Shown piece after piece: positions 26,288 through 35,346 of a stretch of 64,000 nt of DNA. The stretch's first letter is position 1; each line of letters begins with the position of its first letter. Origin of the DNA: Frigoriflavimonas asaccharolytica (GTDB taxonomy: Bacteria > Bacteroidota > Bacteroidia > Flavobacteriales > Weeksellaceae); contig NZ_JABSNO010000010.1 in the NCBI RefSeq assembly GCF_013294015.1, forward strand, positions 37,570 through 101,569, in the 5' to 3' direction. The position numbers and the translations under genes are program-made. The notes below the pieces were generated by a model. That model did not search any database, was not told where the DNA came from, and saw only the letters and a program-made list of their open reading frames with translations.

Positions 26288-28540
26288 ATGAATAAAATTT
26301 CATTCTATAGCAAGGTGTGTTCTTGCCTACTTTTCATATTAATTTTTCAATGCTACACTGCGCAAGAACACCCTTCTTTAATTTTAACTACAAAAGGCGT
26401 AGCAGAAATTCGTGCAAATTTGGGAAGAATACCTTTGTTTGATGAAACTCTTGCCTCCACAAAATCTCAAATAGATGCCGAAATTCTGAACGGTATAGAA
26501 GTTCCGATACCGAAGGATTATTCTGGCGGTTATACACATGAAAGGCACAAAAAAAACTTTCTGATGATGCAAAAAGCTGGACTTTTGTATCAAATTTTAA
26601 ACGAAGAAAAGTACGCCAAATATGTAAAAGAAATGCTTTTTCAATATGAAAAGATGTACCCTACTCTTCCACTTCACCCTCAAACTCGCTCCTACGCAAG
26701 AGGAAAATTTTTTTGGCAAGCTTTAAATGATTCCAATTGGTTGGTATACACCGCGCAAGCTTATGATTGCATCTATAATTATCTAACTGTAAGTGAAAGA
26801 AAAACTTTAGAGAGTAATTTATTTCGTCCATTAGCAGATTTTATTTCTTTAGAAAATCCTAAATTTTATAATAGAATTCACAATCATAGCACTTGGGGAA
26901 ATGTTGCAGTTGGTATGATTGGCTTGGTAATGAATGACAAAAAATTGGTAGAACGTGCTCTTTACGGGATGAAAAAGGACGGGATAAAAGAAGGAGAAAA
27001 AGATAATGATGGCGGATTATTAAAAAAACCTGGACAAAAAGCTGGCTTCTTCGCAAATGTAGATGAGCCATTTTCTCCTGATGGTTATTTCACGGAAGGT
27101 CCTTATTATCAAAGATATGCAATGTATCCTTACATGGTATTTGCCGAAGCTTTGCAAAATACTCGGCCAGATTTAAAGGTTTTCGAGTACAAAAATGGAG
27201 TTTTATTAAAATCATTAATCACATTATTAAACCTAACAGATACTGAAGGAAAATTTTTCCCCTTAAATGATGGGCAAAAAGGAATGTCTTACTATTCCCG
27301 AGAATTGGTTTTTTCTGTAGATGCAGCATATTTATTCGGTGAAAAAAATACGGGTTTGCTTTCCATCGCAGAAAAACAAAGCGAAGTAACGCTGGATAAT
27401 GCTGGCTTTGCCGTTGCAAAGGCAATTCAAGAAGGAAAAGCTACTTCATTTATAAAAAAATCTGTTGCATATTCTGATGGTATAAAAGGCGATCAAGGTG
27501 GCGTTGGAATTTTACGCAGTAAAGGCTCTACAGAAGAAATTACTTTGGTCATGAAATACGCCGCACAAGGTGGAAGTCATGGGCATTATGATAAATTATC
27601 TTTCTCATTATATGAAGGTGGTAACGAAATTTTGCAAGATTATGGTTTAGCAAGATTTGTGAATATACAGCAAAAAGGCGGAGGAAATTATTTGAAAGAA
27701 AATAAAACTTGGGCAAAACAAACCATTGCTCACAATACGATTGTTCAAAATGAATCTTCAAATTTTGAAGCTGATTATGAAACTGGCGACCAATTTCATT
27801 CTGATAAATACTTGTTTGATGCCAACAACCCTAATTTGCAAATTGTAAGCGCAAAAGAAAGCAACGCTTTTCCAGGAACAGAAATGCATCGAGTTTTGGC
27901 ATTGATAAAAGAAGACGATTTTGAAAATCCATTTCTTTTGGATATTATTAAAATTAAATCTAAAACAAGCAACCAGTATGATTTGCCCTACTATTATTTC
28001 GGACAAATAATGTCTGCAAATTTTAAATATGAAACTCCAAACATTTTATCACCATTAGGTACAAAAAATGGTTACGAACATCTTTGGAAAATCGGTGAAG
28101 GTTCTCAACCGGAAGGCAATGCGAAGGTTTCTTGGTTTAATAACGATAGATTCATCAGTCTAACATCTGCAGTTTCTAAAGATGATCAATTGATTTTCAC
28201 CAAAATTGGTGCGAACGATCCCGATTTTAATCTTAGAAATGATCCTGGTTTTATGATTAGAAAGACAAATGCAAAAGACACCTATTTTGTTACTGCTCTA
28301 GAAATACATGGTCATTACAATCCTGTAACAGAAATTGGCAACAATACTTTTAGCAATATAAAAAAACTAGATATCGTGTATCAAGATGATCAATACATTG
28401 GAATAAAAATAATGACAGTCGGAGGAGATCTTTCAATATTTTTATTCTCTTTTCAAGATGCCGATAAAAATAGCACGCATAATGTAAGCATTGACGGGAA
28501 AATTTATAGTTGGAATGGTGCTTTTACTTTAATAAAATAA
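26288..28540 (+). CDS. PL17 oligoalginate lyase (heparinase II/III-like)
   Basis: 750 residues with an N-terminal signal peptide (to about residue 26). An alpha/alpha toroid (about 30-370) carries IHNHSTWGNVAVGMIG (Asn199-His200, the charge-neutralising Asn and His of PL17) and TEGPYYQRYAMYP (catalytic Tyr at 273/274). The C-terminal beta-sandwich of the heparinase II/III type has GGSHGHYDKLSFSLYEGG. PL17 enzymes act exolytically on alginate oligomers and release unsaturated monouronate. It starts two bases after PL6, so it is translationally linked. Very likely periplasmic. Confidence 0.95.
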   Translation: MNKISFYSKVCSCLLFILIFQCYTAQEHPSLILTTKGVAEIRANLGRIPLFDETLASTKSQIDAEILNGIEVPIPKDYSGGYTHERHKKNFLMMQKAGLLYQILNEEKYAKYVKEMLFQYEKMYPTLPLHPQTRSYARGKFFWQALNDSNWLVYTAQAYDCIYNYLTVSERKTLESNLFRPLADFISLENPKFYNRIHNHSTWGNVAVGMIGLVMNDKKLVERALYGMKKDGIKEGEKDNDGGLLKKPGQKAGFFANVDEPFSPDGYFTEGPYYQRYAMYPYMVFAEALQNTRPDLKVFEYKNGVLLKSLITLLNLTDTEGKFFPLNDGQKGMSYYSRELVFSVDAAYLFGEKNTGLLSIAEKQSEVTLDNAGFAVAKAIQEGKATSFIKKSVAYSDGIKGDQGGVGILRSKGSTEEITLVMKYAAQGGSHGHYDKLSFSLYEGGNEILQDYGLARFVNIQQKGGGNYLKENKTWAKQTIAHNTIVQNESSNFEADYETGDQFHSDKYLFDANNPNLQIVSAKESNAFPGTEMHRVLALIKEDDFENPFLLDIIKIKSKTSNQYDLPYYYFGQIMSANFKYETPNILSPLGTKNGYEHLWKIGEGSQPEGNAKVSWFNNDRFISLTSAVSKDDQLIFTKIGANDPDFNLRNDPGFMIRKTNAKDTYFVTALEIHGHYNPVTEIGNNTFSNIKKLDIVYQDDQYIGIKIMTVGGDLSIFLFSFQDADKNSTHNVSIDGKIYSWNGAFTLIK

Positions 28541-28562
28541 AAATTAATTATAAAAATAAGAT

Positions 28563-28910
28563 ATGGAAAGTTTTGGAGCGAGTAAAGAATTTCTATTGGA
28601 CGGAGACCAAGAATGGGAAAAAGTTGGCGAAGGTGTTCAAAGAAAAATAATGGGCTATGATGATAAAATAATGCTTGTAAAAGTAGATTTCGCAACTGGC
28701 GGCATCGGCTACGAACATGAGCACCACCACTCCCAAACTACTTATGTTGCAAGTGGCGAATTTGAATTTACCATTGGTGGCGTTACAAAAACTGTAGTGG
28801 GAGGAGATTCCGTATACATTCCGCCTCATGTTCTACATGGTGCAACTTGTACGAAGGCAGGAATTTTAATTGATGTATTTAGCCCAATTAGAGAGGACTT
28901 CATGAAGTAA
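28563..28910 (+). CDS. kdgF: KdgF-like cupin, unsaturated uronate ring opening
   Basis: 115 residues, one cupin barrel, no signal peptide. Metal-binding residues are in YEHEHHHSQTTYV (His52, His54, Gln58 region) and PPHVLHGATC (His92). KdgF proteins catalyse the step from 4,5-unsaturated monouronate to the linear ketone (DEHU in alginate breakdown) and are typical members of alginate and pectin loci. Third gene of operon 1, 22 bases after PL17. The context fits exactly: PL6 and PL17 make the unsaturated monomer and the SDR reductase encoded at 44291 uses DEHU. Confidence 0.9.
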   Translation: MESFGASKEFLLDGDQEWEKVGEGVQRKIMGYDDKIMLVKVDFATGGIGYEHEHHHSQTTYVASGEFEFTIGGVTKTVVGGDSVYIPPHVLHGATCTKAGILIDVFSPIREDFMK

Positions 28911-29012
28911 GGTCATTATAAAATGTTTATGTATTTATGTTAAATTATATAAATAATTTCAAATTTTTTGAAAATATTTGATAAATAATTTTGCTAATAC
29001 AAATATTATTTA

Positions 29013-29042
29013 TATTTTTGGTTTACCAGTTTGGTTTACCAG
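29013..29042 (+). promoter_or_regulatory. Alginate operon 2 promoter (-7 box) with overlapping operator
   Basis: TATTTTTG (29013-29020) fits TAnnTTTG. TTGGTTTACCAG occurs twice (29018-29029 and 29031-29042), one base apart, the element in the opposite orientation to site 1 and with A to G in the last base. The first copy overlaps the -7 box by three bases. The SusC ATG is 22 bases downstream. Confidence 0.82.
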
Positions 29043-29064
29043 ATTGTAATTAAATAAACATTTT

Positions 29065-31944
29065 ATGAATAATAAATTACCAGTTGCAGTAGCCTTTCTA
29101 CTTTTTGGTTCGCTTCTTACAGCACAAACCAAAAAAAAGGACACCATCTTAAAAGAGCAAAAAATTGAAGAAGTAGTCATGATTGGCTACGGAACTGCAA
29201 AAAAAAGCCATTTAACGGGTGCAATTTCCAAAGTAGAAAACAAAGATTTAGATCAAATCACAGTTTCCAGAGTAGATGATGCATTAGTTGGGCAAGTTTC
29301 CGGCGTAAATGTACAAGCTGTGGAAGGTGAAGCAGGATCTGCACCTACAATTAGAATTAGAGGAACAGGTTCTATATCTGGTTCTTCAGAGCCCTTAATT
29401 GTAGTAGATGGAATGGTTGTCAGCAATGATTTCTTGGGATCATTGGATATGAATAATGTAGCATCTTTTGAAGTATTAAAAGATGCTGCTTCTGCCGCAA
29501 TTTACGGTTCTCGTGGTGGAAATGGAGTAATTCTAATTACTACGAAGCAAGGTAAAGATGGCAAAACAAAATTTTCTTATAATACATTTTTCGGAGTAAA
29601 AAGTGCGTATAAAAGCGATGCTTATACTTATGATATCGCTGATACTGCAGCTAGAGAACTAGCAGCAACCGGAACAATATCTGATAGAACAAAGCTAATT
29701 CAGCTTATTGGTGTAAATACAGATTGGCAAGATGTATTTTTTGATGGTGGTACCATAGAAAGCCACAATGTAAGTGCAAGAGGTGGAAATAAAACTACAA
29801 AATTCAACGCTTCCGTAGGATATTTGCATGATGAAGGCGTGCTATTAACGGACGATTTCAAAAAATTTAATCTTCAGCTGAAATTAGATACCCAAGTAAG
29901 TGATAAATTCAAAATGGGTTTCAATTTATCTCCTTCTTACACCAACCAACGAAGATTTGATGGCTCTACACATGATGTATTGAGACAAGCACCTTGGTTA
30001 CCAGTATATTTGGACGAAAACAACATCAAATTTGTAAACAGATTACGAGACAATGGCAAATATGCCGATGCAAAAATTGGTGATTATGCAATTGAAAGAA
30101 TGTTTGACAACTACAATTTGGCAACAGGAATGCCTGTTGCATCTGGTGGTACAAGCATAAGTGATACCTCAAACGTAAATCCTGTGGCAAAGGTTGAGGA
30201 AAGAAACAGAACTGCGAAAAAATTTAAAATTTTCGGGAATATATATGGTGAATATAGCTTCACAAAAGATTTGAAATTCCGTACATCTATTGGTGGAGAT
30301 TATCAAAATACAGAAGCAAGAAGATACCAAGGTATTTTGTCTGATCTTTTGGCCTCTTCTGCACAACTAGATTTGGGTGCAGAAAATGCTTTCCACTTAG
30401 TAAATGAAAATTATTTCACCTACGACAAAACTTTTGGAAATCATGATGTAACAGCTGTTGCCGGTGTATCTGCAGAAAAGTTTAATACAAGAGGTGATGA
30501 AAGTTCTGCATCTGGTTATACTTCAGATTTGGTGCAAACTATACAAGCAGGTTCTGTATTTTTGGGCGGTAGATCTTACGAATTTGAACAAACACTTTTA
30601 AGTTTTTATGGTAGATTCAATTATGCTTATGATAACAAATATTTATTTTCTTTAAGCTACAGAAGAGATGGAAGTTCAATTTTTGGGAAAGATAATAAAT
30701 ATGGAGATTTTCCTGCGGCATCAATTGGTTGGGCATTAAGTAAAGAAAATTTCTTGAAAGACAGCAGAATCATTAATAATTTAAAACTAAGAGCCAGTTA
30801 TGGTTTTACAGGAAACAAAGATTTAAGAATTAATGGAGACGATGGTTTCTTAATAGAAAACTACCCATCACTTTCATTATTAAATCCTTCTACAGCAATT
30901 GTAAATAATGCACCCGTAAATGCGTACAATCCTATTAATATTTCAAATCCATTTTTACAATGGGAGCGCTCACGCGAGATCAATTTAGGATTAGACTATG
31001 GCATTTTTAGAAATAAAATTACTGGGTCTGTAGATTTATACCAAAGAACAAGTGATAAATTATTACTAAACAATCCAATATCGGGTACCACAGGTTTTGC
31101 TAATGCGCTTGCAAATATAGGAGAAGTTAGAAACAGTGGAATCGAAATTGAAATAAGAACAAAAAACATAACCAACGAAAAGTTTAGATGGACATCCACA
31201 ATCTTAGCTTCCAAAAACATCAATGAATTATTAGATTTCGGAGATTCTAATGGTTTGATACAAAATGTAGATGACAAAAGAGCAGCAGAATGGATCAATC
31301 TTGTAGGAAATCCTATCTCATCTTTCTACGGATGGGTTGTAGATAAAGAAATACCTGCGCAATTTATCAATAATCCATATTTCCCAATTGGCGGACAAGC
31401 ACAAGATGTTTATGTGAAGGATTTGAATGGTGACGGATTAATAGATGATGAAGATAAAACGATACTAGGAAATCCATACCCAGATTTTATATGGAGTTTT
31501 ACCAATGATTTTACCATAGGAAATTTCAATATCAGCTTTATGTTCCAAGGTAGCCATGGTGCTGAAGTGAGAAATATGGGAGACCAATATCTTTTTAATC
31601 ATTTCAATTCTGCGCAAGATTTTAATGCCGCTACAACACCAAACCAAGGTTTCATCAAAGAAAAAATATTTACAGACTCTATTATCCAAGATGCATCATA
31701 TATCGCATGGAGAAATCTAAATATTGGTTACAACATTCCAAAAGACATGTTGGCTAAATTAAATTTTCTTACCAGTGCAAGAATTTATGCTGCAGGACAG
31801 AATTTAATGTATTGGATGGCAAATGGATATACCGGATTGAATCCTGAATCTATAAATACAACTTCTGCAACTACTTATGGATATCAAAGAGCTGGTTCTC
31901 CAGTTTTTAGAACAATTTCTTTGGGATTAAATCTTGAATTTTAA
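29065..31944 (+). CDS. SusC/RagA-type TonB-dependent outer-membrane transporter 1
   Basis: 959 residues: a signal peptide (to about 21), a TonB-box-like IEEVVMIGYG (about 34-43), a plug domain with the SusC signature (PLIVVDGMVV, LKDAASAAIYGSRGGNGVIL), then a beta-barrel ending in a typical aromatic C-terminus (SLGLNLEF). The N-terminal carboxypeptidase-like extension of many SusC proteins is absent. A calcium-type loop DLNGDGLIDDED lies near residue 787. With the SusD lipoprotein encoded next it should form the importer for alginate oligomers. First gene of operon 2 (SusC, SusD, PKD lipoprotein, PL7). Confidence 0.95.
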   Translation: MNNKLPVAVAFLLFGSLLTAQTKKKDTILKEQKIEEVVMIGYGTAKKSHLTGAISKVENKDLDQITVSRVDDALVGQVSGVNVQAVEGEAGSAPTIRIRGTGSISGSSEPLIVVDGMVVSNDFLGSLDMNNVASFEVLKDAASAAIYGSRGGNGVILITTKQGKDGKTKFSYNTFFGVKSAYKSDAYTYDIADTAARELAATGTISDRTKLIQLIGVNTDWQDVFFDGGTIESHNVSARGGNKTTKFNASVGYLHDEGVLLTDDFKKFNLQLKLDTQVSDKFKMGFNLSPSYTNQRRFDGSTHDVLRQAPWLPVYLDENNIKFVNRLRDNGKYADAKIGDYAIERMFDNYNLATGMPVASGGTSISDTSNVNPVAKVEERNRTAKKFKIFGNIYGEYSFTKDLKFRTSIGGDYQNTEARRYQGILSDLLASSAQLDLGAENAFHLVNENYFTYDKTFGNHDVTAVAGVSAEKFNTRGDESSASGYTSDLVQTIQAGSVFLGGRSYEFEQTLLSFYGRFNYAYDNKYLFSLSYRRDGSSIFGKDNKYGDFPAASIGWALSKENFLKDSRIINNLKLRASYGFTGNKDLRINGDDGFLIENYPSLSLLNPSTAIVNNAPVNAYNPINISNPFLQWERSREINLGLDYGIFRNKITGSVDLYQRTSDKLLLNNPISGTTGFANALANIGEVRNSGIEIEIRTKNITNEKFRWTSTILASKNINELLDFGDSNGLIQNVDDKRAAEWINLVGNPISSFYGWVVDKEIPAQFINNPYFPIGGQAQDVYVKDLNGDGLIDDEDKTILGNPYPDFIWSFTNDFTIGNFNISFMFQGSHGAEVRNMGDQYLFNHFNSAQDFNAATTPNQGFIKEKIFTDSIIQDASYIAWRNLNIGYNIPKDMLAKLNFLTSARIYAAGQNLMYWMANGYTGLNPESINTTSATTYGYQRAGSPVFRTISLGLNLEF

Positions 31945-31954
31945 AATTACAATT

Positions 31955-33388
31955 ATGAAAAAAATAAAAATACTATCAGCCTATATATTTATTGCCCTTT
32001 TTACGTCCTCTTGTGGAGACAATTTTCTGAGCCCAGAAGTAGTTTCTGCAGGTGATGGAGAAAATTATTATCTCACAGATGCACAATTGCTTTCTGGTGT
32101 TATTAATATGTATGATGGCATACAAGGAGCAAATCCTTTGGAAGATGATGTAAATAAAAATCAAGCAATACAGTTTGAATTTTACCTTACAGAAATGCGA
32201 AGCGATAATACAAGAACGAAAAGCCAAGAAGGAGAAGCAGCACAATTTGAAAAATATCAAGTAGCCTCCACAAATGGTATCGTTGCAGATTACTATTTAA
32301 GTTATTACAATGTAATTTTTAGAGCGAACACAGTATTAAAACATTTGGATGTTGCTTCTGCTACTACAAGAGGCAAATATGAAGGAGAAGCAAAATTTGT
32401 GAGAGCGTATGCAAATTTTAATTTGGTAAGATTGTTTGGCGATATTCCATATGTAGACCATGTCTTAGGAATTACAGAAAAGGAAGCTCAATTTACCAGA
32501 GTTCCAAAAGCACAAATTTATACATTAATTGTAAGTGATCTAAAAACTGCCATTGCCAATTTAGATAATACTTACAAGAACAGAGCTTCAAAAGCTGCTG
32601 CACAAGCACTTTTAGCAAAAGTTTATCTTACGTTAGGTATTAATTATTTAGAAGCTCAACAATTGTGTGAGGCCGTTATTGCAAGTAGTTATTCTTTACA
32701 AAATAATTTTAAAGATGTATTTTTTACAGAAAACAACAGCGAAGTAATTTTTGCCATTGGTTATGTTGGAGATAATATTTTTGATAGCCAAGGAATTTCT
32801 GCAGAATGGCTAAATTCTGTTGGAAGATCTAGCGGTGTAAATTATGTAACCAACGAAGCAAAATCTGCTATAGATGCAATGGGAGGCAATAGAAAACCAT
32901 ACTCTTACAGAATAGACCCTGCACAGGTTTCGCAGTCTCAAGTAGTGAAATATCTTCCGGTTGCAGATGCATCTTTGGGTATTAATGCTTCTGCAAATAA
33001 CCCAAGAGTAGCAGGAAATGATTGGATAGTTCTACGTCTTGCAGACGTTTTACTAATGCATGTAGAATCAATTATTGGCGCAGGAAACGACACCAATGTA
33101 GCTGCAGCGATTACATCCTTCACAAAAATCCGAACGAGAGCAGGTTTGCTTCCAGATGCAGACGGCGTTATTACAAAACAAGAATTACTAGACGAGCGAA
33201 GAGTAGAATTAGCTTTTGAAAACGAAAGATTTTATGATTTAGTAAGATTTGGTGCAGCGCAAACAGTACTTTCAGCTTATTCTGCAGCTAATAATTATTC
33301 ATTCACGGCTACAGATTTGCTACTTCCTATTCCACAGAGAGAAATAAATATTTCTGGTGGATTGTTAAAACAAAATCCTGGTTATTAA
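31955..33388 (+). CDS. SusD/RagB-type surface glycan-binding lipoprotein 1
   Basis: 477 residues. The lipoprotein signal MKKIKILSAYIFIALFTSSC puts the lipid on Cys20. The SusD fold is shown by YYNVIFRANTVLKHL, GEAKFVRAYANFNLVRLFGD, IPYVDHV and the C-terminal ELLDERRVELAFENERFYDL and PIPQREI. ATG 31955 is chosen over an in-frame codon at 31934, since it starts the signal peptide and lies ten bases after the SusC stop, the same spacing as in pair 2. It is the lid of the SusC1 barrel at the cell surface and should bind alginate oligomers. Confidence 0.94.
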   Translation: MKKIKILSAYIFIALFTSSCGDNFLSPEVVSAGDGENYYLTDAQLLSGVINMYDGIQGANPLEDDVNKNQAIQFEFYLTEMRSDNTRTKSQEGEAAQFEKYQVASTNGIVADYYLSYYNVIFRANTVLKHLDVASATTRGKYEGEAKFVRAYANFNLVRLFGDIPYVDHVLGITEKEAQFTRVPKAQIYTLIVSDLKTAIANLDNTYKNRASKAAAQALLAKVYLTLGINYLEAQQLCEAVIASSYSLQNNFKDVFFTENNSEVIFAIGYVGDNIFDSQGISAEWLNSVGRSSGVNYVTNEAKSAIDAMGGNRKPYSYRIDPAQVSQSQVVKYLPVADASLGINASANNPRVAGNDWIVLRLADVLLMHVESIIGAGNDTNVAAAITSFTKIRTRAGLLPDADGVITKQELLDERRVELAFENERFYDLVRFGAAQTVLSAYSAANNYSFTATDLLLPIPQREINISGGLLKQNPGY

Positions 33389-33405
33389 TCACAAAAAATA
33401 ATATT

Positions 33406-34263
33406 ATGAAAAATATATTTAACATAAAAAAGATCAACTTTCTACCATTACTTCTTACTTTCTTGCTGTTCTCTTTAGCATCATGCGATTTGAGATACGA
33501 TATTGCAGAAGCAGGTTCCAAATCAGATCTTACACCACCATCTGCTGATTTTGAATTTAAACAAGGTTCTGGAACTCCAGATGCTTGGAAAACCTACACT
33601 TTTGCAAATGCTTCTATTAGTGCTACAGATTACATCTGGACATTTCCAAATGGTACCACTATCACAACTCAAGATGCTGCATTTACTTTCGCAGGTGAAG
33701 GTACTTATAATGTAAGCTTAAAAGCAGCAGATAAATTGGGAGTTACCAGTAACATCACAAAATCTATAGTCGTTATAAAACCAGTTGTACCAGTAGGTTT
33801 GGTTCCTGTAATACAAGCGGCCAATTTTGATGCAGGTAATGTAGATGCTACAAAAGAACCATGGAGAAATAATGCATTAGGTGGAATCCTTCAGATTTCT
33901 GCGTCCTCTTCATTTGATGGTGGTTTTGCCTCAAAATTTCCTTTAGCACCAGATAAAAGAATTGCATACCAAGAATTGACAGTTTCACCAAATACAAACT
34001 ATATAATCTCTTGCAAATATTCTCAAGATGCTGGTACAGGAACTGTAAGAATAGCAGTTTTGGGAGGCTCTGTGAATAATCCTGCTAATATCAATAGTGC
34101 CATAATTACAAGTGTTACTGGTGCTAACGCAACTGGAAAAGGAAATTTTACACCAGTGAATTTACAATTTAATTCTGGTGCAAATTCTACAATTGCCATT
34201 TATATTGATAATAGTGGTGGTACTATTTCTTATGTAGACTCCTTCACAATCGCATTAAACTAA
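33406..34263 (+). CDS. PKD-domain surface lipoprotein in the SusE position
   Basis: 285 residues with a lipoprotein signal (LLTFLLFSLASC, Cys27). A PKD domain (about 44-125; ADFEFKQGSGTPDAWKTYTF, YIWTFPNGTTITTQ, FAGEGTYNVSLKAAD) is followed by a beta-sandwich (about 138-285) with FDAGNVDATKEPWRNNALGG and an IAIYIDNSGGTISYVDSF ending, a carbohydrate-binding-module-like pattern. No enzyme motif. Placed between SusD and the PL7 lyase, it is most likely a surface glycan-binding protein for alginate; this is inferred from context and fold. Known alginate loci carry similar PKD proteins of unknown exact function. Confidence 0.82.
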   Translation: MKNIFNIKKINFLPLLLTFLLFSLASCDLRYDIAEAGSKSDLTPPSADFEFKQGSGTPDAWKTYTFANASISATDYIWTFPNGTTITTQDAAFTFAGEGTYNVSLKAADKLGVTSNITKSIVVIKPVVPVGLVPVIQAANFDAGNVDATKEPWRNNALGGILQISASSSFDGGFASKFPLAPDKRIAYQELTVSPNTNYIISCKYSQDAGTGTVRIAVLGGSVNNPANINSAIITSVTGANATGKGNFTPVNLQFNSGANSTIAIYIDNSGGTISYVDSFTIALN

Positions 34264-34267
34264 AAAG

Positions 34268-35137
34268 ATGAATAATAAAATGAAATCTAAAGCAGTTCTC
34301 GTTTTTACATTCTTTGCGCTATTCTTTTTCAAAGATTGTGTAGCACAAAAAACTAAGAAAGGTAAAGTTGCAGACATAGATTTAAATCATTGGTCTGTAA
34401 CTACACCAGAAATAAACCCTGAAACTGGAAAAGTAACCAACGTAGAACCACCACAAATTTTGAATTACGCAGAAGATCCATTGCTCATGAAAAATATGTA
34501 CAATGATCCAAAATCTGGAGCATTGGTTTTCTACGCTTATCCTGCAGAAGGTAAAACTGCCAACACAAAATATTCTCGTTCAGAATTGAGAGAGCAAATG
34601 GTTTCTGGTGATAATAATAAAAACTGGACCTTCAAACAAGGAGGCACCATGAAAGGTGAATTAGCGATGGGCAGCGTTTCCAAAGATAAAGACGGCAAAT
34701 ACCATAAAGTAATTATCATGCAGATACATGGGAGATTATCTAACGAGCAGAAAATACTGAGCGGTCAAGATGATAATAATGCACCACCAATTTTGAAAAT
34801 TTATTGGCAAGACGGAAAAATTCGGGTAAAAACTAAAGAACTCAAAAATCTAAATGCTACCTACGAGGAAATGCTGCACGAAGATGCTTGGGATGATGAT
34901 AAAGGATATACCTTCAAAGAAGAAGTAGGATTCAACAGATTCGACTTGGAAGTAAAAGTAACAGATGGCAAAATGGTGGTTTCTCTTAACAATAATGAAT
35001 TTGCAGTATACGATAATATCCATATGAGAAAATGGGGAATTTTCGAAAACTATTTCAAAGCCGGAAACTACTTTCAATCCAGAGACGAAGGTTCTTTCGC
35101 AAAAGTAAATTATTACAAATTAACTGTCACTCATTAA
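34268..35137 (+). CDS. PL7 alginate lyase 1
   Basis: 289 residues with an N-terminal signal peptide (cleavage near VAQ, residue 27). The three PL7 signatures are present: RSELRE (104-109), QIH (152-154) and YFKAGNYFQ (262-270), which line the active-site groove of the beta-jelly roll; His154 and a Tyr in the last motif are the expected catalytic pair. QIH (rather than QVH) is associated in the family with G- or GM-preference; the actual preference is untested. Last gene of operon 2, four bases after the PKD lipoprotein. About the size of a single catalytic domain, with no binding module. Confidence 0.94.
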   Translation: MNNKMKSKAVLVFTFFALFFFKDCVAQKTKKGKVADIDLNHWSVTTPEINPETGKVTNVEPPQILNYAEDPLLMKNMYNDPKSGALVFYAYPAEGKTANTKYSRSELREQMVSGDNNKNWTFKQGGTMKGELAMGSVSKDKDGKYHKVIIMQIHGRLSNEQKILSGQDDNNAPPILKIYWQDGKIRVKTKELKNLNATYEEMLHEDAWDDDKGYTFKEEVGFNRFDLEVKVTDGKMVVSLNNNEFAVYDNIHMRKWGIFENYFKAGNYFQSRDEGSFAKVNYYKLTVTH

Positions 35138-35270
35138 ATTACGGGGTATAACATTGATGATCTGTACTGTAGAATTTTCATTAAATATCTAAATGTAAAA
35201 AATTCTGCATTTTGATGTAATAAATGCAAAATAATGTTAAATATAATTTCCATATTCAAAAATATTAACT

Positions 35271-35313
35271 TATTTTTGGATAACCAATTTGGTTAATCAG
35301 TTTGGTTTACCAA
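35271..35313 (+). promoter_or_regulatory. Alginate operon 3 promoter (-7 box) with triple operator
   Basis: TATTTTTG (35271-35278) is the -7 box. Three 12-bp elements follow at a strict 13-bp period: TTGGATAACCAA (35276-35287), TTGGTTAATCAG (35289-35300) and TTGGTTTACCAA (35302-35313). The first overlaps the -7 box. This is the only site in the locus with three repeats. The SusC2 ATG lies 33 bases beyond. Confidence 0.8.
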
Positions 35314-35346
35314 TTAAACTAACCATGAAATTTTTTTGAAAAAATT

